Source of the DNA: Chloroflexia bacterium SDU3-3
GTDB lineage: Bacteria; Chloroflexota; Chloroflexia; Chloroflexales; Roseiflexaceae
Assembly (NCBI GenBank): GCA_009268125.1
Contig: WBOU01000007.1
Span: 248,001 to 312,000, forward strand
Direction of reading: 5' to 3'
DNA length: 64,000 bases
The notes under the pieces were generated by a model that saw only the letters and a program-made list of their open reading frames with translations, ran no database searches and had not been told where the DNA came from. The translations under genes were made by a program, and so were the position numbers. Of the stretch, positions 18,778-28,122 are shown piece after piece (the first letter of the stretch is position 1; each line of letters opens with the position of its first letter).

Positions 18778-19984
18778 CGCGCCTATCGCCACTATCGCCA
18801 TCATCACCTACAACAGCGCCGAGCAGATCGAGGCCTGCCTGGCGGCGGCCAGCCAGCTGGAGCCGCTGGGTGCGTACGAGCTGCTGGTGCTGGACAACGC
18901 CTCGCACGATGGCACGCTCCAGCGCGTGCGCGCCAGCTTCCCCCAGGTGCGCCTGATCGCCGAGGGCGAGAACTGGGGCTTTGCTGGCGGGGTTAACCGC
19001 GCCGCCGCCGCCGCCACGGGCGAGTACGTGCTGCTGCTCAACCCCGACGCCACCCCCGAGCCATCGTGGGCGCGCGAGCTGCTGGCCGCGCTGGCCCAGC
19101 CGGGCGTGGGTGTGGCGGGCAGCCGCGTGCTGGAGCCGGATGGCCGCATCCAGTCGCTGGGCAGCGACATCGACATGCGCGTGCTGCTCACAGCGCACCG
19201 CACTGCGCCGCTGGGCGAGGATCTGGCCGATGTGGATGCGGTGCACGGCGCGGCCATGGGCTTCGCGCGGCAGGTCTGGCGGCAGCTGGGCGGCTTCGAC
19301 GAGGGCTTCTACCCGGCCTACTGGGAAGAGGTTGACTTCTGCGAGCGTGTGCGGCGCGCTGGCATGCGCTGCGTGGTGGCCCCGCGCGCCGCTGTGCGCC
19401 ACGCCGAGGCCTCATCCACCGGCAAGTACAGCCCCGAGTTCTACGGCTACTACCTGCGCAACCGGCTGCGCTACGCCGCCAAGTGGCTGGCCTGGCCCGA
19501 GCTATGGGGCAGCTTCCGCCCCGCCGAGCACGCGCGGCTGCGAATAGCACCAATGGTTGATTGCCAAGTTGCCTCGCTGGTGTATGATAGAGGCGTACCA
19601 GCGCCAGAATTGCCAAACGCATCCGCCCGCGCCAGCCTACGGCAGCTTGGCGGCGATCTGCGCACGCGCAAGCTGCCCGAAGACACAACGGCCCTGATCG
19701 ATGCCCAGCTCGCGCTGGCCGAGGAGAACAGCGTCCATCACGAGGTGCAGTTTACCTCGCGGCTGGGCGTGCTGGCGCGCTTCCGCACGATCTGGAACAG
19801 CGTGGCCACACGCTGGTATGTGCGCCCGAACCTCGATCAGCAGACCCGCTACAACCTAGCGGTGCAGCGCGCCTTCTCGGCCTATCTGCGCCAGGAGACC
19901 GCGCGGGCGGCGGCGCAGTCGCTGGATGTGGCGCTGCTCGCCTATCGGATGGAGCAGGATTCGCAACGCACCGTTGGGAACTAG
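18770..19984 (+). CDS. Family 2 glycosyltransferase
   Basis: 404 aa. GT-A fold transferase: TIAIITYNSAEQIEACL at the N-terminus, VLDNASHDGT, the nucleotide-sugar motif LLNPDATPEP, and the acceptor motif PAYWEEVDFCERVRRAG, typical of rhamnosyl/hexosyl transferases of this family. The ATG overlaps the preceding stop (ATGACTAG). A 120-residue helical C-terminal extension follows the catalytic part. It likely adds a sugar to the glycan exported by the preceding ABC system. Confidence 0.9.
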   Translation: MTSAPIATIAIITYNSAEQIEACLAAASQLEPLGAYELLVLDNASHDGTLQRVRASFPQVRLIAEGENWGFAGGVNRAAAAATGEYVLLLNPDATPEPSWARELLAALAQPGVGVAGSRVLEPDGRIQSLGSDIDMRVLLTAHRTAPLGEDLADVDAVHGAAMGFARQVWRQLGGFDEGFYPAYWEEVDFCERVRRAGMRCVVAPRAAVRHAEASSTGKYSPEFYGYYLRNRLRYAAKWLAWPELWGSFRPAEHARLRIAPMVDCQVASLVYDRGVPAPELPNASARASLRQLGGDLRTRKLPEDTTALIDAQLALAEENSVHHEVQFTSRLGVLARFRTIWNSVATRWYVRPNLDQQTRYNLAVQRAFSAYLRQETARAAAQSLDVALLAYRMEQDSQRTVGN

Positions 19985-20104
19985 CGTATACGTTTGAGAG
20001 TCTTTTATAGAGTACAATAGTATGTGCTGGTGGCGGGGCCGCTATCGCATGTAGCCACTTCTGTCGCGGGGTTGCGGCTTTGCTGCCGCCCTACCAACAT
20101 AACC

Positions 20105-21922
20105 ATGACCGCTTCTCCCTACAACACGCTGCCTCCAAAGACGATGCTGCAGGGCCGCTATCGGATCATCCGCCTGATCGGGCGCGGTGGCATGGGCGCT
20201 GTCTACGAGGCGACCGACACCCGGCTGCGCACCTCGGTGGCGATCAAGCAGACGCTGGTGAACAACGGGCAGTTCCGCAATGCCTTCCAGCGCGAGGCCT
20301 ATATCCTCGCGCGGCTGCGCCATATCGCGCTGCCGTTTGTGACCGATTTCTTCAGCGAGGAAGAGGTTGAGTTCCTGGTGATGCAGTTTATCCCAGGCCC
20401 CGATCTGGCGGCGCAGCTGGCCCGCCGCAGCCAGCCGTTCGAGCTAGACCAGGTGCTGCGCTGGGCCGATCAGCTGCTGGATGCCCTGATCTACCTGCAC
20501 GAGCAGGAGATAATGGTGCTGCACCGCGACATCAAGCCTCAGAATCTTAAGGTACTGCCCAACGGTCAGGTGGTGCTGCTCGACTTCGGCCTCGCCAAGG
20601 GTGCCGCCACCACGCAGTCCGAGGCGATGACGGTCAGCAGCATCTTTGGCTTCACGCCCAACTACGCCCCGCTTGAGCAGATCCGCTCCAACGGCACTGA
20701 GCCGCGATCCGACATCTACTCGCTGGCGGCCACGCTCTACCACCTGCTAGCCAACGCCACGCCCGCCAATGCGCTTGAGCGGGTCGAGGCCAGCGTCAAC
20801 GGCCTGCCCGACCCGCTGCACGACCTGCGCGCGCTGAACCCGAGCGTGCCCGCCGCCGTCAGCTCCATCCTTATGCGCGCGCTCGACCTGCGGATCGATA
20901 ATCGCCCACCCACCGCCCGCGCCATGCGCGCCGCCCTGGACGAGGTGCGCAGCGTGATCGTGCAGGATGCATCCCAGGCCGAGACGGTGCTGGTGGCCCA
21001 TGCGGCCTCGGGCAGCAGCGCGCCCCGCGTGGCCACGGCCATCCAAGATGAACCGGCGAGCGCACCAGCGGAGCGTGCGCTGTCATCCGACATTCGCTCG
21101 CTCGGGCCAGCCGCGCCCAGTACCCTGCGCCTTGGGCGCTGGAGCCTGCCGCTGCGCGCGCCTGCGGCCTGGGTGGGCCTGGCCGTGGTCGGCATCGCGC
21201 TGATCGGTGGTGGCGTGCTGCCGCCGCTGCTGTCGCAGCCTGGCGGCGGCGGCCCGATCATGAGCCTGATGGGCAACCGCCCAACGAGCACCGCAACGCT
21301 CACTCCATCCACCACCGCCACCGCAACGCTCAGGCCCACGCGCCGGGCTACACAGGCCCCCACGGCCACGGCTACGCCCACGGCCACGGCCACGCTCACA
21401 CCCACGGCCACGCTCACACCCACGGCCACGCTTACGCCGACACGCCGCCCTACTGTGCGCCCGCGCCCCTCGCGCACGCCCGAGCCGCCGACGCCCGAGC
21501 CGCCGACGCCCGAGCCGCCGACGCCCGAGCCGCCGACGCCTGTGACGCTCACCGCCGCGCCAAATAGGCCTTCGGCACGCCAAGAGCAAGATTCGGATAA
21601 CCGCGACTCGCCAACGGCGACCCCGGTGCGGACCCAGATCGTGATCACGATAGAGCCAACTCTCGATCTGACGAATATTCCGACCAGCGAGCCGACCATG
21701 TCGGCCACCGAGAAGCCGACCAGCGACGCCTACCCTGGCCCTGGCGGCTCAACCTCGACGCCGCAAGCCTCCAGCGAGCCGACGAGCGAGCCGACGAGCG
21801 AACCGACGAGCGAACCGACCAGCGAACCGACCAGCGAACCGACCAGCGAGCCGACCAGCGAGCCGACCAGCAAGCCGACCAGCGAGCCGACCGAGCGACC
21901 AACTTCTGGGGCTAGCCTCTAG
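20105..21922 (+). CDS. Membrane Ser/Thr protein kinase (PknB-like)
   Basis: About 605 aa. Hanks-type kinase: glycine loop IGRGGMGAVYEA (25-36), Lys49 in VAIKQ, catalytic HRDIKPQN (Asp142), DFG at 160-162, and an activation segment ending FTPNYAPLEQ (Ala-Pro in place of Ala-Pro-Glu). One membrane helix (about 355-376) leads to an extracytoplasmic tail that is almost wholly low complexity: TATLTPT units, four PEPPT units and about nine EPTS-type units encoded by 12- and 15-base tandem repeats. No PASTA or other sensor domain is visible. An upstream in-frame ATG at 20024 is possible; neither has a strong ribosome site. The FHA gene downstream is a likely substrate. Confidence 0.9.
   Translation: MTASPYNTLPPKTMLQGRYRIIRLIGRGGMGAVYEATDTRLRTSVAIKQTLVNNGQFRNAFQREAYILARLRHIALPFVTDFFSEEEVEFLVMQFIPGPDLAAQLARRSQPFELDQVLRWADQLLDALIYLHEQEIMVLHRDIKPQNLKVLPNGQVVLLDFGLAKGAATTQSEAMTVSSIFGFTPNYAPLEQIRSNGTEPRSDIYSLAATLYHLLANATPANALERVEASVNGLPDPLHDLRALNPSVPAAVSSILMRALDLRIDNRPPTARAMRAALDEVRSVIVQDASQAETVLVAHAASGSSAPRVATAIQDEPASAPAERALSSDIRSLGPAAPSTLRLGRWSLPLRAPAAWVGLAVVGIALIGGGVLPPLLSQPGGGGPIMSLMGNRPTSTATLTPSTTATATLRPTRRATQAPTATATPTATATLTPTATLTPTATLTPTRRPTVRPRPSRTPEPPTPEPPTPEPPTPEPPTPVTLTAAPNRPSARQEQDSDNRDSPTATPVRTQIVITIEPTLDLTNIPTSEPTMSATEKPTSDAYPGPGGSTSTPQASSEPTSEPTSEPTSEPTSEPTSEPTSEPTSEPTSKPTSEPTERPTSGASL
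21310..21905 (+). repeat. Low-complexity tandem codon repeats in kinase tail
   Basis: Three runs: about 21355-21440 (ACG-rich TATxTPT units), 21481-21540 (15-base PEPPT unit, four copies) and 21775-21890 (12-base GAGCCGAC(G/C)AGC unit, about nine copies). Such runs can change copy number by slippage without shifting the frame. Confidence 0.85.
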
Positions 21923-21966
21923 CAGCGCCCTTGCTGCTCTGCGGTTTTGGATAGAGGAAAATCGGT

Positions 21967-22596
21967 ATGATGGAACAGAGCCAAAATAACCCTGCATGCC
22001 TTCTAGCGCTTGATCCGTCGGTATCGCCCGATGAGTTCATGCTTGTCAATGAGAGCAGCTCGATAGGCCGCTCGTCGCTGTGCGACATTGTCATAACGGC
22101 AAGGATCGCCTCGCGTATCCACGCCCGCATCGAGCGCGATGGGCCGCGCTACCTGCTGGTAGATGCCGGCAGCGCCAACGGCACCTTTGTCAACGGCGCG
22201 CGGATCGCCCAGCCCCATGTGCTGCAGGACAGCGACGCCATCGGCATCGGCTCGGCCCTGCCGTCGCTGCGCTTTCTCGATCCCGACCCTACCTACGTGC
22301 CCTCGCCGCGCCTGGTGTTCGATGAGCGCGGCATGCGCTTTCTGCTCAACCAGCATCCTATGGATCTGCCCCAGTCGCAGCTGCGCCTGCTGGTGTATCT
22401 CTACCGCAACGCTGGCGCACTCTGCACGCGCGAGGCCTGCGCCCAGGCCATCTGGGGACGCGACTACGACCCGGGGATGGATGCTGGCGCGCTTGACCGC
22501 GTGGTGGCCAACCTGCGCTCGACCCTGCGCGAGATTGACCCCGAAACCGAGTTTATCCAGACCCGGCGCGGCGCAGGCTATATGCTGGAGATCTAG
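21967..22596 (+). CDS. FHA-domain winged-helix transcription regulator
   Basis: 209 aa in two domains. An N-terminal FHA domain (about 15-100) shows IGRSSLCDIVI, the phospho-Thr-binding SRIHARI and NGTFVNG. A C-terminal OmpR-type winged helix (about 110-209) shows LRLLVYLYRNAGALCTREA, DAGALDRVVANLRSTL and TRRGAGYML. FHA domains bind phosphothreonine, so this factor probably responds to the Ser/Thr kinase encoded 44 bases upstream. EmbR of mycobacteria has a comparable pairing of the two domain types in another order. Target genes unknown. Confidence 0.88.
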   Translation: MMEQSQNNPACLLALDPSVSPDEFMLVNESSSIGRSSLCDIVITARIASRIHARIERDGPRYLLVDAGSANGTFVNGARIAQPHVLQDSDAIGIGSALPSLRFLDPDPTYVPSPRLVFDERGMRFLLNQHPMDLPQSQLRLLVYLYRNAGALCTREACAQAIWGRDYDPGMDAGALDRVVANLRSTLREIDPETEFIQTRRGAGYMLEI

Positions 22597-22631
22597 CCTG
22601 CGGTAGATGATGCTGGCACGAGCGGTATATG

Positions 22632-22667
22632 GCCACCTCTGGCAGTTGAGTCAGGGGTGGCGTTTTT
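22632..22667 (+). terminator. Terminator after the FHA regulator
   Basis: Ten-pair stem GCCACCTCTG / CAGGGGTGGC with one wobble, then GTTTTT. Confidence 0.8.
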
Positions 22668-23030
22668 GTGTTGATACCTGCCTTTCATCATCCTATCACA
22701 GCTATCTGGTGATGTTGATGCGATTTATCTGACAAAATGGTCAGGAAATACGAAGGTTGTCTACGTTGATTGGGTGTTTTTCTTGATTTAGAGTGTGTAT
22801 CTCAATATTTAATCTCTATCGATAGCTACTGTGATTTTATAGATAATCGCATATTTTATTTAGAATACGGTATTGAAAAGAGAAGATTTCTCTGAATGTG
22901 GGATTTTATTGGATATGTGATTTGAAAAATGAGCTGTGAAAAGATTTGTCTTTGATTATTTGAGATATTTAGTATCTTTCTGGGATTGGCGCTTTATAAG
23001 CAATAGGTCTGATCGGATAAAAGGGATCTC
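22668..23030. other. AT-rich non-coding island
   Basis: Counting bases in 22681-22980 gives about 32% G+C, against roughly two-thirds in neighbouring genes. It contains no credible gene; a plus-strand open frame (22936-23151) lies half in this region and half out of frame inside the next gene. It ends with AAAGGG before the ATG of the next gene. It could be a regulatory leader or a remnant of foreign DNA. Confidence 0.6.
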
Positions 23031-24857
23031 ATGGCATCATTACTTTTCCGCCGCAGATGGTGGCTGCCTGTGGGCCTACTGGCCCTGGTGTTGCTCTCCT
23101 ATGCCCCCATCCTGCGCACCTTCTTCCTCTCCGACGACTATGTGCTGCTGACCGAGGCCCAGCTGCGCCCGCTGGCCGAGGCGCTGGCCATCGACCACAC
23201 GTGGTTTTTCTACCGCCCGCTGGGCAAGCTGCTCTGGTGGTGCGAGTTTCGGCTGTTTGGCTACCACGCTGCGCTCTACCATATGGTGAGCCTGGGGCTG
23301 CACGCCCTGTGCGCGCTGCTCGTGGTGCTGCTGACGCGGCGGCTGCTGGATGGCCGCGCGGCGCTGCTGGCCGGGTGCGCCTTTGCGCTGCTGCCGCTGC
23401 ATGCCGAGCCGGTGGCCTGGCTGGCCTGCCAGTACGATCTGCTGATGACCGCAGGCTTCCTCGCGGCCACACTGGCCCTGCTGCGCTTCCTAGAGGGCGA
23501 GCGCGCACGCCTGGGCTGGCTGCTGGGGCTGCTGCTGGCCTTCCAGCTGAGCCTGTGGGCCAAGGAGTCTGCCCTGGTGTTTCCTGTGCTTGGCCCGCTG
23601 TTGGCCTGGGCGGTGCTGCCGCGCCTGCCGCTGCGGCGGCTGGCTGTGGCCATGCTGCCCTGCTGGGCCTTGCTGGCGGCCAACCTGATCCAGCGTGTTC
23701 AGGCCTGGGGCAGCCTTGGCGGCTATGGCGATCGGCCCATCCTCTGGCCGCAGCTGCCCATGACGCTTGCCCAGACCGCGCTGACCCTGCTCGCGCCGCT
23801 CAATCGTCTGGCTTTCCCCGGTTGGGCGCTGCTGCTGTGGGGCGGAATGTCGCTGACGCTGCTGGCTATGGCTGCGCTGGGCGGGCGGCGGCTGTGGCTG
23901 GCCGCGCTGCTGTGGCTGGCCTGCACGCTGGCCCCTGCGCTGGGCCTGCTGCCGGTTGGGGCCGACATGCAGAACAGCCGCGTGCTCTACCTGCCCTCGG
24001 TGGGGTTGTGCCTGCTGCTGGCGGCGGGCGCTGGGGTGCTGGCCGCGCGCCTGCCGCGCCGCGCGGGGCTGGCGGCGGGCGGCGCGGCCTCGGTGGGTAT
24101 GCTGGCGACCATGCTCTGGCAGCTTGGCCCCTGGCAGGTGGCTGGCCAAAACAGCCTGCACGTGGTGCAGGAGCTTCACCGGCTGCTGCCAAAGATCCCG
24201 CCTGCCAGCAGGGTGCAGACAGCGGGACTGCCCGACAACTACCAGGGTGCCTATATCTACCGCCTGGGGCTGAACCACGCCTTCGGCCACCTGTTCCAGT
24301 CCACCTTTGCGCTTGGGGCTATCCCCAGCATCGGGCCGCTGGCCTACGACGTGGCGGGCTACGATACGCAGGTGGTGTTTGGCCTCGACGCTGCGACGCA
24401 GCGCTGGAGCATCACCCAGATGCGCTACGCATCCCCCGGCCCGCTGTCCGAGGCCGCTGGACAGGAGCGCTGGGATCTTTCCACATGCCCCGCTGAGTGG
24501 GTGGGCGATGCTGCCTGCGTGGCGGGCGCGGGCTTCCGCGCAGGCCCTGCGCTGGCGCTGGCTAGCCCGCGCGTGGCTGCCCAGCCGCCAGGCTGGCGCG
24601 AGCTTGCCGCCGAGCTGGATCTGCCGCCAGCGCCGCAGGGGGCTGCACTGGTGTTCGAGTGGCGTGCGGGCGAGGGCGCGTGGCGCAGCACCGACGCGGC
24701 CCAGTTCAACCTGCCGCCGCAGGGCGGGCGCTACCGCTTTCACCTGATGCTCGGCCCCGCCGACCAGGGCGCTCAGCCGCCTGACCAGCTGCGGGTGCGC
24801 GTGGATGGGCTGCCGGGCGCGGTGGTGCGGGCTGTGGCGCTGCGCGTGGTGCCCTAG
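23031..24857 (+). CDS. Polytopic membrane protein, GT-C glycosyltransferase-like
   Basis: 608 aa with about ten hydrophobic helices in the first 370 residues. The first extracytoplasmic loop has FLSDDYVLL, an acidic pair where GT-C (Dol-P/undecaprenyl-P sugar-dependent) transferases keep their catalytic residue, and FYRPLGKLLWW follows. Helical pairs LLPLHAEPVAWLACQYDLL and WAKESALVFP resemble PMT/TMTC-type proteins. A soluble C-terminal region (about 380-608) has no recognised domain. AAAGGG supports the start. It probably transfers a lipid-linked sugar outside the membrane; donor and acceptor unknown. Confidence 0.65.
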   Translation: MASLLFRRRWWLPVGLLALVLLSYAPILRTFFLSDDYVLLTEAQLRPLAEALAIDHTWFFYRPLGKLLWWCEFRLFGYHAALYHMVSLGLHALCALLVVLLTRRLLDGRAALLAGCAFALLPLHAEPVAWLACQYDLLMTAGFLAATLALLRFLEGERARLGWLLGLLLAFQLSLWAKESALVFPVLGPLLAWAVLPRLPLRRLAVAMLPCWALLAANLIQRVQAWGSLGGYGDRPILWPQLPMTLAQTALTLLAPLNRLAFPGWALLLWGGMSLTLLAMAALGGRRLWLAALLWLACTLAPALGLLPVGADMQNSRVLYLPSVGLCLLLAAGAGVLAARLPRRAGLAAGGAASVGMLATMLWQLGPWQVAGQNSLHVVQELHRLLPKIPPASRVQTAGLPDNYQGAYIYRLGLNHAFGHLFQSTFALGAIPSIGPLAYDVAGYDTQVVFGLDAATQRWSITQMRYASPGPLSEAAGQERWDLSTCPAEWVGDAACVAGAGFRAGPALALASPRVAAQPPGWRELAAELDLPPAPQGAALVFEWRAGEGAWRSTDAAQFNLPPQGGRYRFHLMLGPADQGAQPPDQLRVRVDGLPGAVVRAVALRVVP

Positions 24858-24869
24858 CGGCCACGTGCG

Positions 24870-25110
24870 TTTTTTGTCAGGAAAGCGGATGGTTGGCCAG
24901 CGGGCGGCGGCGATATACTCGTGGTAGGTCACGTGCTCTTGCAACAAGGAGAGATGGTATGAGCTATCGACGAAGGTATCTGGCGCTGGCGCTGGCGATG
25001 GCAGGCGTGTCCGCGCTGGCGCTTGGCGCTGGCGCGCGCACACTCGCCGCCCCCGTCGCCGACGATGCCGCGCCCGCGTCCACCGTTTACCTGCCCATGG
25101 TGCGCACGGC
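24870..25110 (+). repeat. Direct repeat, copy 1 (promoter and signal-peptide region)
   Basis: Near identical to 27888-28122, offset 3,018 bases up to the start codon. It covers a T6GTCAGG block, a TATACT -10-like element, the AAGGAG ribosome site and the first 45 or so codons. The main difference is one extra CTGGCG in copy 1. Confidence 0.9.
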
Positions 25111-26343
25111 CTCCGCGCCCACCGTGGCATTCACCACCCTGTCCGACCACCAGCTTGGCGATCAGGCGCGCAACCCCAGCGAGCCGGCGACCCTTTACGA
25201 TATCTCGCTGCTCTCTGGCCCACAGCACCAGGTGAAGAAGGGGCTCTCACAGCAGTCCCGCCTCGTTCCAGGCTGGTCGGGAGATGGGTCGTATTTTTTC
25301 AGTATGGTGGCCTAAACTATAGCGTGAACCTCGCATCGACAACGGTCTACACCTTGCCGAGTAGTGCTACTTCCGATTGGGAGCCAGGTGGCAGTCGGCT
25401 GCTCTATACGGAATTCCAAGGTAGTTCGCTCGTCAGAAAGGGCTTTCTTTCCAATGCGGATGGATCGGGTGTGGTGCAGCTGCTGCCCGATATGCCGCAG
25501 GTGATCTCTGCGCAGTGGTCGCCCGATGGCACCAAGATTTTGGCCGAGGTGCCCACCGATGTTCTCTATCACAACGATTGCTATCTGCTGGATGCCGATG
25601 GTACGATGATCAGGAAGATCGCTACGATCCCTGCTATTTTTGTTTATTGGACGCCGGATGGCAGCAAGATCTTCTATTTTACGCCCGATGAGAATTTGGT
25701 AGGGCACCTATGGGTACAGCCGGTGGATGGTAGCCAGGCCAAGCAGATCTCGCCGCTGGATGCCTCCGGTGCGATCGAGTTTACCTATGAGTGGTCGCCG
25801 GATGGTCGCTATGTTGCCTACGATGATCATGTAAACGGCCTGTGGGTCACCGATGCGGATGGAGTTATTCAATACCAATCGACGGCCACCAACACCACAC
25901 GCCTGGTGTGGTCGCCTGATAGCAGCAAGCTGGCGTATGTGACGACGGCCTACGATTCGGCAAAACTTGAATCGAGCACGCTCTGGTCAGTGGACGTGGC
26001 TAGCGCCAGCCTGCAGCAGCTTGCCGTGCACAGCGAGCTGATTAGGGGCAACTATGATACTTGGGATGAATTCCCGATGTGGACGGACGACAGCAGCACG
26101 CTGGTGTACCTTGGCAGCGCCAGCAATACGCTGTTTGCGGTGCCTGCGGCGGGCGGGGTTGCCCCTAGCGCTATCGCGCAGTCGGTGGTGTTGCTGATTG
26201 GGAAGGATGCCGATGGCTCGCTGCTGTTCTCGCGGCAGGTGGGCGAGCAGTACACCATCACCCGCTCGCGTGTGGATGGCAGCGAGGCCGAGGATCTGGC
26301 GCTGCTTGACAAGCCCATCCAGCAGGCCAGTGTCGCTCCCTAG
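24959..26343 (+). pseudogene. Secreted WD40-like beta-propeller protein, frameshifted
   Basis: First of three paralogues. The first part (24959-25315) encodes a signal peptide, the STVYLPMVRTA motif and the first strand, then stops. The rest continues in another frame to 26343 with propeller repeats (WSPDGTKI, WTPDGSKIFYF, WSPDGRYVAY, WSPDSSKLAY). Aligned with the paralogue at 26517, the stretch from about 25290 is one base short. Adding a T to the run of six T at 25294-25299 (or an A near 25304) restores SYFF..GGLNYSVNLAS. Either the gene is broken or switchable, or the base is a sequencing error. AAGGAG precedes the ATG. PD40/TolB-like repeats usually form ligand- or protein-binding propellers; function unknown. 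Confidence 0.85.
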
Positions 26344-26516
26344 CGCCTCCTAGCTCGGCCACGCCCGCCGAGCGATGCCACGCCGCAGATGTCGTGGCAT
26401 CGCTCAGCACGTTTCTGCATGGTTTGTTGAGTCAGCAGGCTGGATCGCCGCGCTTACTGCTGGCCTGAGATGTGGTGTGATATTGGCATGCGCTCTATCG
26501 TGGAAAGGAAACGATA

Positions 26517-27848
26517 ATGAGGGCATATCTACCGCAAACGTCGCTTCTGGTGGTCTTCGGTGCGTGTGCGCTGGCGCTGGGGGCTGGCGCTTCCACGCAT
26601 GCTGCCCTCGGTACCACTGATCCCTCTGCCATATCCACGGTCTTCCTGCCGATGGTGCGTACCGCACCATCGGTGCCAACCGTGGTCTTCACAACCCTAG
26701 CCGACCCCCAGTCTGGCATCCCCACCGAATATGATGTCTGGCTGCTGTCTGGCCCGCAGCATCAGGTGCAGAAGCTGCGTACCCAACAATCAGTGCTGGA
26801 TCTTCGCTGGTCGGGGGATGGGTCATATTTTCTCAATAATGCTGGTGAACCCTACAGTGTGAACCTCGCATCGACCTCGGTCTACACCTTGCCAAGCGGG
26901 GCAAATTATGCCTGGCAGCCGGGCGGCAATCGGCTGCTCTCTACAACCGCCGATTCTGGGTTCATATCCAATGCGGATGGCTCAGGCGTGGTGCAGCTGC
27001 TGCCCAATCTGGCAGATGTGACGTTTGTACGCTGGTCGCCCGATGGCACCCAGATCCTGGCCGGGGTGCGCGCCAATGATGCCGATTATGCCGATTGCTA
27101 TCTGCTTGATGCCGATGGCTCGATGATCACAAAGATCGCTACGATCCCTGCTCTTACGGCTGATTGGACGTCAGATGGCAGCACGATCTTCTATCTTGCG
27201 CCCGATGAGAACTCGATACGACGCCTGTGGGTGCAGCCCGTGGGCGGTGGCGATGCCAAGCCGATTTCGCCGCTCGATGCCGCAGGTTCGACCTACATAT
27301 GGTCGCCCGACTCTCGCTATGTTGCCTATTATGATAGGCAAAACGGCCTGCGGGTCGCCGATGCAGATGGGGTTATGCACTATCGCTCGGCGGTTGATGA
27401 CTTAGAACGGTTGCAGTGGTCGCCCGATAGCAGCAATCTCGCGTATGTGACTACTTTTTACAGTTCTCTGGGCCTTGGGTCCATGCTTTGGTCGGTGAAT
27501 GTGGGGAGCGCCAATATACGGCAGGTTTCCTTTCATAGCGAAGACATTGAGGGTATCTACGGTGATCTGAGCGGATTACCGATCTGGACGGATGATAGCA
27601 GCATGTTGGTGTATCGTACTCGTACCAGCCACCAGTTGTTTGTGAGGCCAGTAGCGCATGCGGCGGAATATAGTGCTATTGGGGAGTTGGTTGCTGGCCT
27701 GCTTGGGGTAGATACCGATGGCTCGCTGCTGTTTTCGCGCCAGGTGGGCGAGCAGTACACCATCACCCGCTCGCGTGTGGATGGCAGCGAGGCCGAGGAT
27801 CTGGCGCTGCTTGACAAGCCCATCCAGCAGGCCAGTGTCGCTCCCTAG
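26517..27848 (+). CDS. Secreted WD40-like beta-propeller protein, paralogue 2
   Basis: 443 aa. Signal peptide (about 1-30), STVFLPMVRTA, then propeller repeats with WSPDGTQI, WTSDGSTIFYL, WSPDSRYVAY, WSPDSSNLAY and WTDDSSMLVY. AAAGGAA precedes the ATG. The 5' end differs from paralogues 1 and 3. The last 105 or more bases, from CAGGTGGGCGAGC to the stop, are identical to paralogue 1, a sign of gene conversion or recombination. PD40-type repeats suggest a binding scaffold outside the cell; no catalytic motif seen. Confidence 0.85.
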   Translation: MRAYLPQTSLLVVFGACALALGAGASTHAALGTTDPSAISTVFLPMVRTAPSVPTVVFTTLADPQSGIPTEYDVWLLSGPQHQVQKLRTQQSVLDLRWSGDGSYFLNNAGEPYSVNLASTSVYTLPSGANYAWQPGGNRLLSTTADSGFISNADGSGVVQLLPNLADVTFVRWSPDGTQILAGVRANDADYADCYLLDADGSMITKIATIPALTADWTSDGSTIFYLAPDENSIRRLWVQPVGGGDAKPISPLDAAGSTYIWSPDSRYVAYYDRQNGLRVADADGVMHYRSAVDDLERLQWSPDSSNLAYVTTFYSSLGLGSMLWSVNVGSANIRQVSFHSEDIEGIYGDLSGLPIWTDDSSMLVYRTRTSHQLFVRPVAHAAEYSAIGELVAGLLGVDTDGSLLFSRQVGEQYTITRSRVDGSEAEDLALLDKPIQQASVAP

Positions 27849-27887
27849 CTTGCAGGCTCGTACATCGGGGGTTAGCTCCCACCTGCA

Positions 27888-28122
27888 TTTTTTGTCAGGA
27901 AAGCGGATGGTTGGCCAGCGGGCGGCGGCGATATACTCGCGGTAGGTCACGTGCTCTTGCAACAAGGAGAGATGGTATGAGCTATCGACGAAGGTATCTG
28001 GCGCTGGCGATGGCAGGCGTGTCCGCGCTGGCGCTTGGCGCTGGCGCGCGCACATTTGCCGCCCCCGTCGCCGACGATGCCGCGCCCGCGTCCACCGTTT
28101 ACCTGCCCATGGTGCGCACCGC
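27888..28122 (+). repeat. Direct repeat, copy 2 (promoter and signal-peptide region)
   Basis: Second copy of the promoter and 5' coding block described at 24870-25110, carrying the same ribosome site and start context. Confidence 0.9.

Noticed and set aside
19994-20018. Promoter TTGAGA...TACAAT before the Ser/Thr kinase
   Set aside because: Spacer is only 13 bases, too short for a standard promoter.
22936-23151. Small plus-strand frame in the AT-rich island
   Set aside because: Runs out of frame into the GT-C gene and has no ribosome site; its second half is a shadow.
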